Below, one piece after another: positions 1-6,861 of a stretch of 24,843 nt of DNA; within the stretch, counting starts at the first letter, position 1, and every line of letters starts with the position of its first letter. The position numbers and the translations under genes were made by a program. The notes under the pieces were generated by a model. That model was not told the origin of the DNA. It worked only from the letters and a program-made list of their open reading frames with translations, and searched no databases. Source of the stretch: JALXCG01 sp026991065 [NCBI: Gemmatimonadota bacterium] (GTDB taxonomy: Bacteria; GCA-2686955); assembly GCA_026991065.1 (NCBI GenBank), contig JALXCG010000081.1, forward strand, positions 1-24,843, in the 5' to 3' direction.

Positions 1-98
1 CTTCCGGTCCCGAGTTGCCGCCCCCTCCTCCTCTGCCGGCGGCAGCGAACCATTCACTTCTGCGGATGATGAGTGGGGCGGCAACTCGGGACCGGAAG
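1..98. repeat. 24-bp perfect inverted repeat at the window edge
   Basis: Bases 1-24 are the exact reverse complement of bases 75-98, separated by 50 nt. The spacer also holds a small palindrome at 33-45 (CTGCC, GGC, GGCAG). The left arm begins at base 1, so the repeat may extend beyond the window. It lies downstream of the minus-strand gene ending at 172, so it could act as a terminator hairpin, although no T-tract follows. A fold-back assembly artefact at a contig end would look the same. Nothing else is seen in 99-171. Confidence 0.75.
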
Positions 99-171
99 AA
101 GACCTTCCGTTCTGAGTCATTGGCCTGCACACCAGCGAGTTGCGTTGTCGCATCTCCTCAGTGAGCAGTTG

Positions 172-1113
172 TCACGGTCGGCCAGGGGCGCCGATCCGCA
201 AGCGGTCGGCCGCGACAATCTTCCCGGATGCCCCAACCATCCACTGCATAGGATGGTGACCGGGCGGAGATTCCAGTTCCAGCCAAGGCTGTGTTGTGCG
301 GAACTCCAGGGGGGATCTCTTCTCTTCCAGCCGCAGTGTGTCGACGGCTGTACTCCCGCCGCCAACTTGGACCATCCCATTCTGCACCCAGATGATCCCG
401 GTGAGGGCGAGCGTGTCCGCCCAAGTCATGTGCCAGCCCGTTTCGTCGAGCCACAGCGCAACCGCACCGGCTGGAGGGGATACCGGCATAAGAGACCAGG
501 CGGCATCCAGAACCACGTCGGCGACAGTCGCACCGTCCCCGGAAAAGGTGACTTCCGGCTCAAGCTCCCTGCTCGGCTCCACGGACAGCTCGCCACCTGG
601 TGGAACGTTCGCCAACTCCTGCATCCACGCGCCAGAGACCGCGGCATTTACCAGAAAAGGGAATCCTGGAGGATGTCGCGTCCCATCCCGCGACAAGTAA
701 ACCGCAGCATTATCTTCCAACCCATTGACCGTCAGTTGGCAAGAGAGCGCCTCGCCCCGCCCGCTGATATCCAGCCCCTGCATGGCGCTCCCGGCACGCG
801 CGCGAAAAATCACCCGCCTGGGGCCGAATTGCAAACGGATGGCGGTTGAATCGGCGCCAACCGGGCGCACGCTCTCTATCGCGCCGGCCCCTCGCAGAAT
901 CAAGTCGCCGGCAATGACAACCATCCGCTCTTCGGTTCGCCACCGCAAGTGCCAGCCACTAAGATCGGACCAGGTTCGGATCTCATGGGGCGAGTGCGTA
1001 TCCTTCGCAGCCGCGGCACGTGCTGTGCAAGGGACCACAAGCGAGCCGCAGAGAACAAACGCCAAGAACAAGAATCTTCCGTATCTTCCGTATTTCGAGC
1101 CGGTAATTCGCAC
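172..1113 (-). CDS. Secreted protein of unknown function
   Basis: A 313-residue product starting at GTG (1111-1113). The first ~35 residues form a signal peptide: basic Arg/Lys, a hydrophobic FLFLAFVLCGSLVV core, then an Ala-rich cleavage region (TARAAAA). The mature part is Trp- and Gly-rich and beta-like. Two short similar blocks, GWHLRWRTEE near residue 53 and GWHMTWADTL near residue 230, hint at two related beta domains. I recognise no catalytic motif or family. No clear Shine-Dalgarno precedes the GTG, but the signal peptide position supports this start. It is divergent from the PorV-like gene at 1342, so a shared promoter region of about 230 nt is likely. An envelope location is well supported; function is unknown. 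Confidence 0.7.
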   Translation of the reverse strand: MRITGSKYGRYGRFLFLAFVLCGSLVVPCTARAAAAKDTHSPHEIRTWSDLSGWHLRWRTEERMVVIAGDLILRGAGAIESVRPVGADSTAIRLQFGPRRVIFRARAGSAMQGLDISGRGEALSCQLTVNGLEDNAAVYLSRDGTRHPPGFPFLVNAAVSGAWMQELANVPPGGELSVEPSRELEPEVTFSGDGATVADVVLDAAWSLMPVSPPAGAVALWLDETGWHMTWADTLALTGIIWVQNGMVQVGGGSTAVDTLRLEEKRSPLEFRTTQPWLELESPPGHHPMQWMVGASGKIVAADRLRIGAPGRP

Positions 1114-1341
1114 GGGCCAAACTCAGTGCATCGGCGATGCGGTCTATGGGACTCTTCACATTCTCTCTCCAGAGTGGAAAGATGGTGCAGAGTTCACAAC
1201 ATTGGGGTGCTTTCTCCCAGGATCCTGCCGGTAATCGATACCATTGCGAAAACCTCGCGCGCTACCGATATATCCAGATACGCCATGCGGGCTCGCCGCC
1301 GGGCCAAAGCCCTCCACGGGAGATTCGTGTTAGCCTACAAG
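1114..1341. other. Divergent intergenic region
   Basis: This is 228 nt between the minus-strand secreted protein and the plus-strand PorV-like gene. A short hairpin at 1128-1140 (GCATC, GGC, GATGC) lies just upstream of the minus-strand GTG. I could not identify a convincing sigma-70 or sigma-54 promoter on either strand. The frame of the PorV-like gene is open across the region but encodes Arg-rich sequence with no family character. Confidence 0.4.
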
Positions 1342-2262
1342 ATGCGCCATCGTAACAGGTATTGGAGGGAAGATGTTCCGAAACGCGGTGGCACCTCGTG
1401 GCCGAAACAGAGTCGCCTCAGACGCACAGCTGTCGTGCTCCTCTCAAGTATCGGCGCGATCATCAGAACCTCTGGCGACGGCCGGGCAGAGAATCTCTTG
1501 TCGCAGATGCCCCCGAGCGTCATCGGTCAGGGGGGAGCAGCCAGCGCGACCGTGGCTGGGGTAGAGGCACTGGGCCTGAATCCCGCCGGCCTCATCAGCC
1601 CCCCCGGCAGAAAGCTCGCGATCAGTGGATTTTGGCACGAAAAGATTGCCGGAGAGAGTTCATCCCAAGCAGATCTGGCGCTCGCCTGTCAGTTGGGCCC
1701 CTGGGCCTTCGGCGCGCGCACCGCGATACTCCCCGCGGCCTCTTCCAGCCGCCCACTCAATAACGATCCGCGCTCTTGGGAAGTCAGCACCGCCATTGTG
1801 ATCATGGAGCGCCCTCAAGGTGGGCACGTTCTCGCCGGCCTTGCCGCAACTCGTGGGCAGGAGGGTTGGCAGGAAGATATCGGCTTCCAGCTCGAGCCGA
1901 TTCCGATGGTGGAAATCGCCTCCGTGCTTCACACTTACCAGGAGCAACCCCATGATCGCGGCTGGCTAACGCTGGGCGGCGCCTATCGACTCAGCAACGG
2001 GCTGACCCTGACAGCCGAACGCGACCTTGACCAGGGCGACAGCGACGTGACCCGCTTTGGCGCCTCTCTGCGGCTCGATCACTCCTGGGTCCTGCGCATG
2101 GGCTCACTGCAGCACGCATTTACTTGGGGAGTCGGACTCTCCGGGTCATCCTGGAGAGTCGACCTGGCCGCAATCGCCGACCGGCGCCAAGGTCTCCACT
2201 GGAGCGCCGGCATCCGCATCAATACGATCCCCGACAAGAACCGACCTGGGGAGCAATCTTGA
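1342..2262 (+). CDS. PorV/PorQ-like outer membrane beta-barrel protein
   Basis: About 306 residues if started at ATG 1342. After an Arg-rich start and a hydrophobic export segment (TAVVLLSSIGAII) comes the hallmark N-terminus of PorV/PorQ/UPF0164-type barrels, GQGGAASATVAGVEALGLNPAGL near residues 58-80, typical of FadL-like proteins. Alternating amphipathic beta strands follow to the C-terminus (for example LGGAYRLSNGLTLTAERD). Such proteins act in the outer membrane as porins, secretion shuttles or lipid transporters; the substrate here is unknown. The start is uncertain: the best Shine-Dalgarno (GGAGG at 1364-1368) precedes an ATG at 1373 in another frame. The gene overlaps the next by 4 nt (TTGA), so it probably heads an operon. 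Confidence 0.75.
   Translation: MRHRNRYWREDVPKRGGTSWPKQSRLRRTAVVLLSSIGAIIRTSGDGRAENLLSQMPPSVIGQGGAASATVAGVEALGLNPAGLISPPGRKLAISGFWHEKIAGESSSQADLALACQLGPWAFGARTAILPAASSSRPLNNDPRSWEVSTAIVIMERPQGGHVLAGLAATRGQEGWQEDIGFQLEPIPMVEIASVLHTYQEQPHDRGWLTLGGAYRLSNGLTLTAERDLDQGDSDVTRFGASLRLDHSWVLRMGSLQHAFTWGVGLSGSSWRVDLAAIADRRQGLHWSAGIRINTIPDKNRPGEQS
1364..1375 (+). promoter_or_regulatory. Strong Shine-Dalgarno and ATG out of frame with the PorV-like gene
   Basis: GGAGG (1364-1368) stands 4 nt before ATG 1373. That ATG is in frame +2, while the PorV-like protein is read in frame +1 from ATG 1342, which has no good ribosome binding site. Frame +2 after 1373 stays open for about 63 codons but shows no family signature. 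Either the true start is ATG 1342, or a one-base indel separates this ATG from the export signal at about 1417-1460. Confidence 0.45.
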
Positions 2263-3731
2263 GCGACTTCCCGATCCGGATTCTCTACTGTGGCTCATCC
2301 GTGTTCATCGCAGGTGTGATCTCCTGCTCCATCGCATTGGCCGACACGAGCATAGATTCCACAGTGGTGGCTTTCGAATTGCGGCAGGAACTTACAGATG
2401 CCGCATCAAACACTGCGGGCGAGCGTCTCGATCTCTCGCTTGCCCACTTTGATGGGACGCTCGCGTCCTCCCTGACCGCCCGCATTCCTTTGGATGCGCA
2501 GCCGACCGACGTCGACATCGCATCCGGCCATCTGGTCTGGCGGCCCGAGCAGTTCCCGCTGGAAGCCAGTGCTTTCTTCGGCGAGAACCGGATTCTCGCC
2601 CCCCAAGGGCAGATTCGCCTGGTCGACCTGACGAGTGAGTGGGCGAACATGCAGGGCATGCGTGTGTTCTACTCGACCGCGACCGGGGCGAACAACTCTG
2701 ACGGTCAGCATCAGGCTGGAGACTGGTTTCCAACTCGGCTTGCAGTTGATCTGGCCACGGCACCGGATCAAGATCGGTCGATCGCTTGCCTGTGGATCGA
2801 GCGCAATTGGAAAAGCTCTCACCAGCGCCTGACCGGAGTGCGAGTGACACCCAACGCAGCCGGCAAGACACCTGCTGACTCGAGCCGAGCAGCCGCGGCA
2901 GCCGTCTGGTACAGCGACTGGAGAATAGGCAGCAACTCCCGGCTCCCACTACAATTGAGCACAGAACTCGGTATCTCGGGCCGCCAAGGCTGGGCCGCTG
3001 CACTCGAAGTCCGCGATCTCGGATTTCGCGTAGACTTCGCCAATACGCTCCTGATCTGCATTCCCTCTGCCCGGTGGACCGCCCCCGCGTGGCGCAGTCC
3101 GTCGGCTGATATGCGGAGCGGGCGCCGGGAACTTGAACTCCTACTACACGCCACGAACCATTTTCTGCGCACTCGCCTGCTGTTCTCGCGCGCCTACCGG
3201 TGGCATACGTCCATGAATCCCTCCTTTCGGCTCGAAGCCGAAATCTCTCGCGAACTCACGCCGCGTATCGATCTACGCATTCGTGCCCGTAGCATCCGCG
3301 ACACCGAACGCCTGCTGACACACGCTGGCAAGCCGCCGTTCCGAGAGACCTTCGCCACCCCCACGTCACAGCGCGATCTTCTGGTGGAGATGCAGACAGC
3401 AGCGACCGCCTCCGCCTGGAGCCGCACTCAGTTCTTTCGCTCATGGTTGGATCACACTTCTGTCGTCGGCATGGAGTGGGGCACCCGCGTCACTCCAACT
3501 TTCTCCGCATTGGTCCGAATCCTCGCTGGCGCTCATGACGACGAAGCCCGCGCGGCGACTGCGCACACCATCATCCTTCAGGCGTTTCCTCAACCGCTCC
3601 TTTCCATAGAGTTGCAGTTCGGTTCCCCCGCAATCGGTTCCCGCGGAGCCATGGCAGAAGACGCTGCACTCTTCGATCCCGACCTCGAGCGCAATGGCGT
3701 GAGCTTGGTCTTGAAGGGGGCCTTTCATTGA
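2259..3731 (+). CDS. Exported envelope protein, probable beta-barrel, unknown family
   Basis: Starts at TTG 2259, overlapping the previous stop as TTGA, with GGGGAG about 7 nt upstream. This start places a clean signal peptide at the N-terminus (hydrophobic ILYCGSSVFIAGVISCSIALA, cleavage before DTS). The product is 490 residues. The sequence is rich in alternating hydrophobic/polar strands with many Trp and Arg, for example residues ~200-480, consistent with an outer membrane barrel or a large beta domain. No catalytic motif is visible and I do not recognise the family. It lies between a PorV-like barrel and a CBM48-carrying barrel, overlapping both by 4 nt, so it is probably translationally coupled to them and part of the same surface complex. 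Confidence 0.7.
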   Translation: MSDFPIRILYCGSSVFIAGVISCSIALADTSIDSTVVAFELRQELTDAASNTAGERLDLSLAHFDGTLASSLTARIPLDAQPTDVDIASGHLVWRPEQFPLEASAFFGENRILAPQGQIRLVDLTSEWANMQGMRVFYSTATGANNSDGQHQAGDWFPTRLAVDLATAPDQDRSIACLWIERNWKSSHQRLTGVRVTPNAAGKTPADSSRAAAAAVWYSDWRIGSNSRLPLQLSTELGISGRQGWAAALEVRDLGFRVDFANTLLICIPSARWTAPAWRSPSADMRSGRRELELLLHATNHFLRTRLLFSRAYRWHTSMNPSFRLEAEISRELTPRIDLRIRARSIRDTERLLTHAGKPPFRETFATPTSQRDLLVEMQTAATASAWSRTQFFRSWLDHTSVVGMEWGTRVTPTFSALVRILAGAHDDEARAATAHTIILQAFPQPLLSIELQFGSPAIGSRGAMAEDAALFDPDLERNGVSLVLKGAFH

Positions 3732-5905
3732 ATTCACTTCTCCTAGCCACCCGAGTCGCCACCCTCCTGGCCGTGGGAATGGCGCAACAGCCGTCGTCTC
3801 CCCCTCCCGCACCTGCTCCAATGGATGCTGAAAAGGCCCGGCTGGTCGCACCGGGGGCGGCCGGAGGCTTCGAGCGCTTGGATTCCGCCCGCGTGCGCTT
3901 CAGATTGGTCAATGAATCCGCGCAGTCCGTAACGCTGACCGGGGATTGGAACAACTGGGCACCAACTTCACTCCAGCAAGATCCTTCCGGCACCTGGAGC
4001 ACTGTCCTGAAGATCCCTTCCGGACGCCATCTCTACCGTTTCATTGTCGACGGCCTGCCGACAATCGACCCAGCGAATGGTGCCATCGACTTGGCACCCG
4101 ATGGTGGTCTGGCCAGCGTGGTCGACTCGATGAGCGCGCTTCCGCGCGAGACCGCCATTCAAACCGAAAAACCGGTCCCCACCGGCGCCGACACACCAAC
4201 CCTGGGGCCACTGCGTCTCGGCGTACGCTATCGCGGTCTCCTGACCCAGGAGTTCCGAGAGGGCGAGGTTCAGGCGACCGAAGGCGAGCACTCGCTGGAC
4301 CTGCCGGTTGCCGCACGACTGCCTGGAAAGGGATGGCTGGATCTGCTCTTCGGGGCACACTCGCAGGCCAATACCGACCACGCCAACGTCGAGCTTTTGC
4401 GCCTCCGCGCGGAGATGCGCAGTGGCCGCGCCCGAGTGCGCCTCTTCCGCAACTACCCTGCACTGCCCGGTGGTGCCGCCCCAGTCGACATTCTCTCGCC
4501 CCGGAGCCGCTTCGGATACCCCGCCGGGCTACAAGCACGCGGGGCTTCCGCCCGATTGCGGGTCGGAGATTTTCGGGCAACGCTCATGCAGATGGATGAG
4601 CAGCAGGGTTCGCTCGGCTCCGCGGCGCGGCTTGGAGCAGCCGCGATCTCTACCCCGGTTGGCCCCGGTCATCTTGTTTGGTCCGGCGCCCGGGAGACAG
4701 GGCGCGCCCAACGCTTCGTCCGCGGCGACACCCTTTGGTCCTCCTTCCCCAGTGATGTCGATTCACTGCGCGAAGATGAAAGCCGATCACTGGGCTGGCG
4801 TCTTGGCGCACAGTGGGATCCTCCGCGCCAACAGTCTTCGGGAGGGTTTGCTCATGCCGCCTGGACCGAAGGGCGCAACGACTGGGTTCCCGTGGATGAG
4901 TGGGTGAATGGCAAAGAGCACAGCATCTCCTCTTCCAATCCCATTCGGGATGCCAGGACCCGAACCATCGAGGCCAGCGGCGGCTGGATGAATCGTCTCC
5001 CGGCGCAGGGCGTGGCTGCCTCGCGGATCGTGTTGCGCTCCTGGCGTCTCAGTTGGGTCCGAGAGGCCATTGATCCAGCAGACGGCGACACCACATCCGC
5101 TCTCCCCTCATCCGGTATCAGAACCGATCGTCTCGAAGGTCGCCTCTACCTGGATCTCCTTCGCTGGCAATTAATGCTCCACGCCGCGTTTCGCCACAGC
5201 GAAGGTACCACCCGCGGCACCGACCCACTCCTGGCCGACTGGGCGTGGCGCGGACTGGTCTCCGGCGTCGGGCGGGCAGCGTGGTGGGAACTTCCGCTCT
5301 TGGGAACCCCGAATCTCACCGAAATTGGGGCCACATTGACGTTCCCATATCGCAAGGGGAATTCACGCCCGCCCATCATGCCCAGCGCCACGACGCCCAA
5401 CCAGCCACCGCTCCAACGGAGCGCGGACGAAGAGTGGGCGGCTCGCCTGGTCGCGCGGTCCCACTGGGACCGATTTCCGGTTCCCGCGCTGACGATGCTC
5501 CAGGCGAGTGCGGAGGTGGCTCTGGATCACACGACTTATGTGGCAGGTGATCTCTTGGTCCTCCACCATCACCAAGGTCGCCTGAACCTGAACCAATGGG
5601 TCGTGGCTCCCTTCATCGCCTATGGCCAAAGGCCGGCTCCCGCTCTTTCGGTCCAGGTCGGCCTCGGCATCAACCCGCTAAACGACGATCCCATTACTCG
5701 GGAACGGATCGAACGCGGACGCGACGACCTCTTCCTGGAAGGCAGTTCAAACTACGCCGAATTGGCCTTTCAGAACGACGTCGACTTTGTCCGCGATTTC
5801 AAGCGTCGCGAGGATCGGTTCACCGATCGCCTGCGATTGGAACTCGAGGTGATCTATCACTTTGGGGAGCCGAGAATTGCGATCCTGAACGGCGGACGAC
5901 GATGA
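3728..5905 (+). CDS. CBM48 glycan-binding domain fused to a probable outer membrane barrel
   Basis: 725 residues from TTG 3728, which overlaps the previous stop (TTGA) and follows an AAGGGGG ribosome binding site. A weak signal peptide (LLLATRVATLLAVGMAQ) is followed by a Pro-rich linker. Residues ~55-135 form a CBM48/AMPK glycogen-binding-type domain, with GDWNNW at 72-77 and GRHLYRFIVDG shortly after. The remaining ~580 residues are beta-strand-rich with many Arg/Trp and end in barrel-like strands (LRLELEVIYHFG). CBM48 domains bind alpha-glucans such as glycogen or starch in known families. A barrel carrying one would bind glycan at the cell surface or periplasmic face; that role is inferred. 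No glycoside hydrolase motif is seen. The next gene overlaps by 4 nt and carries a second CBM48. Confidence 0.75.
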   Translation: MNSLLLATRVATLLAVGMAQQPSSPPPAPAPMDAEKARLVAPGAAGGFERLDSARVRFRLVNESAQSVTLTGDWNNWAPTSLQQDPSGTWSTVLKIPSGRHLYRFIVDGLPTIDPANGAIDLAPDGGLASVVDSMSALPRETAIQTEKPVPTGADTPTLGPLRLGVRYRGLLTQEFREGEVQATEGEHSLDLPVAARLPGKGWLDLLFGAHSQANTDHANVELLRLRAEMRSGRARVRLFRNYPALPGGAAPVDILSPRSRFGYPAGLQARGASARLRVGDFRATLMQMDEQQGSLGSAARLGAAAISTPVGPGHLVWSGARETGRAQRFVRGDTLWSSFPSDVDSLREDESRSLGWRLGAQWDPPRQQSSGGFAHAAWTEGRNDWVPVDEWVNGKEHSISSSNPIRDARTRTIEASGGWMNRLPAQGVAASRIVLRSWRLSWVREAIDPADGDTTSALPSSGIRTDRLEGRLYLDLLRWQLMLHAAFRHSEGTTRGTDPLLADWAWRGLVSGVGRAAWWELPLLGTPNLTEIGATLTFPYRKGNSRPPIMPSATTPNQPPLQRSADEEWAARLVARSHWDRFPVPALTMLQASAEVALDHTTYVAGDLLVLHHHQGRLNLNQWVVAPFIAYGQRPAPALSVQVGLGINPLNDDPITRERIERGRDDLFLEGSSNYAELAFQNDVDFVRDFKRREDRFTDRLRLELEVIYHFGEPRIAILNGGRR

Positions 5906-6336
5906 ATCATCTCCTCCACTCTGGCCTCCGGGTGCTCGCTTTGACCGCGTTACTGAGTAGCTGCTCAATCGCTCCGCCCGCCGAGCATCGCTTCGGCCCC
6001 TTACAAACTCCCAGCGGTATCGTCTTCAAACTACATGCTCCGGCGGCAACCCGGGTGCAGGTGGTCGGAAGCTGGGAAGGCAACGCCTGGGGAGGGATCG
6101 CGGAACAAGGGCAGTGGCTGGATCCAAACCGAGGCGTCTTGCGTGACCCGGAAGGAGACGGCGATTGGACCCGGACCATCCCTCTGTTGCCCGGTCGCTA
6201 TCTCTACCAATTCGTGATTGATGGCCATCTTTGGATCATCGATCCGGAGAATCCGGAGAGGACTCGCTGGCACGGTGCCGAAACGTCTATTCTGGTTGTC
6301 CGTTCCTTCCCAACAGGGGAAGAGCAAGAACGATAA
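5902..6336 (+). CDS. CBM48-domain lipoprotein
   Basis: 144 residues from ATG 5902, overlapping the previous stop as ATGA. The N-terminus is a lipoprotein signal with lipobox LSSC (acylated Cys at residue 21). Residues ~40-138 form a single CBM48/AMPK-type glycogen-binding domain: FKLHAPAATRVQVVGSW, then GRYLYQFVIDGHLWIIDP, a close match to the family's terminal strand pattern. There is no catalytic domain. It is probably tethered to the inner leaflet of the outer membrane, or to the cell surface. The domain is paralogous to that in the preceding gene (GRHLYRFIVDG versus GRYLYQFVIDG), suggesting that the two bind the same or related glycans. It ends the tightly overlapped part of the operon; an 82-nt gap with a hairpin follows. 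Confidence 0.85.
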   Translation: MNHLLHSGLRVLALTALLSSCSIAPPAEHRFGPLQTPSGIVFKLHAPAATRVQVVGSWEGNAWGGIAEQGQWLDPNRGVLRDPEGDGDWTRTIPLLPGRYLYQFVIDGHLWIIDPENPERTRWHGAETSILVVRSFPTGEEQER

Positions 6337-6362
6337 TCTATTGTGAAAACGATCATTCAAGA

Positions 6363-6381
6363 GGCCGCACCCGGTGCGGTC
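6363..6381 (+). other. Hairpin in the gap after the CBM48 lipoprotein gene
   Basis: CCGCAC (6365-6370) and GTGCGG (6374-6379) pair around a CCG loop. A G-T and a G-C pair extend the stem to 8 bp. No T-run follows, so this is more likely an mRNA stability or partial attenuation element than a full terminator. It is the only notable structure in the 82-nt gap before the next start at 6419. Confidence 0.4.
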
Positions 6382-6418
6382 AAGCAACCATCCGCTCGTC
6401 GAACTGGAGAACGGGTCC

Positions 6419-6781
6419 ATGCTCTTGTGGAGTACAGCCTTCCTGCTTTTCACCCTGGCCGCGCCAACCAACCCTCCAAAAGTGAGTGCGACCCGAGTCT
6501 TCAAAGCGCGGGTTGTCTGCATCGGCTGCGAACTCAAGAAGAGTGACGGCGTCAGTCCCCAATGCAACCTATATTCGCACCATGAGCATGGCTTGCTTTT
6601 GCCATCCGGTCAGATCTGGTCGATACTCGACAATGACCGTGGTCATGGTCTCCGCACCGACCATGACTACCTAACGCAAACAGTTTTGGTTCATGCGCAT
6701 CCGCTACCACGGGCACAGTATATGGATATCCTCTCGGTTGAGGTGCTTCCTTCGAATTCTCTTTCGCCCATATCGGAATGA
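6419..6781 (+). CDS. Small secreted Cys/His-rich protein
   Basis: 120 residues from ATG 6419, with GGAGA about 8 nt upstream. The signal peptide is MLLWSTAFLLFTLAA. The mature protein has a CIGC motif (CxxC) followed about 14 residues later by another Cys and a His cluster (QCNLYSHHEHG). Later come GHGLRTDHDY and VHAHPLPRAQYMDI, so at least seven His and three Cys lie in ~95 residues. The strand pattern (hydrophobic strand, CxxC, loop, LLLPSGQIWSIL, VLVHAHPLP, YMDILSVEVL) resembles a small OB-like barrel. The cluster suggests binding of a metal such as zinc or copper, or a redox role; this is inference. The frame could begin at GTG 6374, but the signal peptide favours 6419. The stop overlaps the longest possible start of the next gene (ATGA at 6778). 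Confidence 0.65.
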   Translation: MLLWSTAFLLFTLAAPTNPPKVSATRVFKARVVCIGCELKKSDGVSPQCNLYSHHEHGLLLPSGQIWSILDNDRGHGLRTDHDYLTQTVLVHAHPLPRAQYMDILSVEVLPSNSLSPISE

Positions 6782-6861
6782 TTGAGTCCGGAACTTTCGG
6801 CCAGCGCGACTGGGTGCGGGCTTCCCGGCAAGCTGCCTCGGCCGATTCGGAGACTTCTTCT

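Noticed and set aside
73-849. 258-codon plus-strand frame opposite the first secreted protein
   Set aside because: It is Arg/Pro-rich without domains. The minus-strand frame has a proper signal peptide and repeated beta motifs.
6778-6861. Longer N-terminus (28 residues) of the peptidase chimera from ATG 6778
   Set aside because: It would place the signal peptide internally and has no good Shine-Dalgarno. ATG 6862 has GGAG and an N-terminal signal, although the ATGA overlap keeps 6778 possible.
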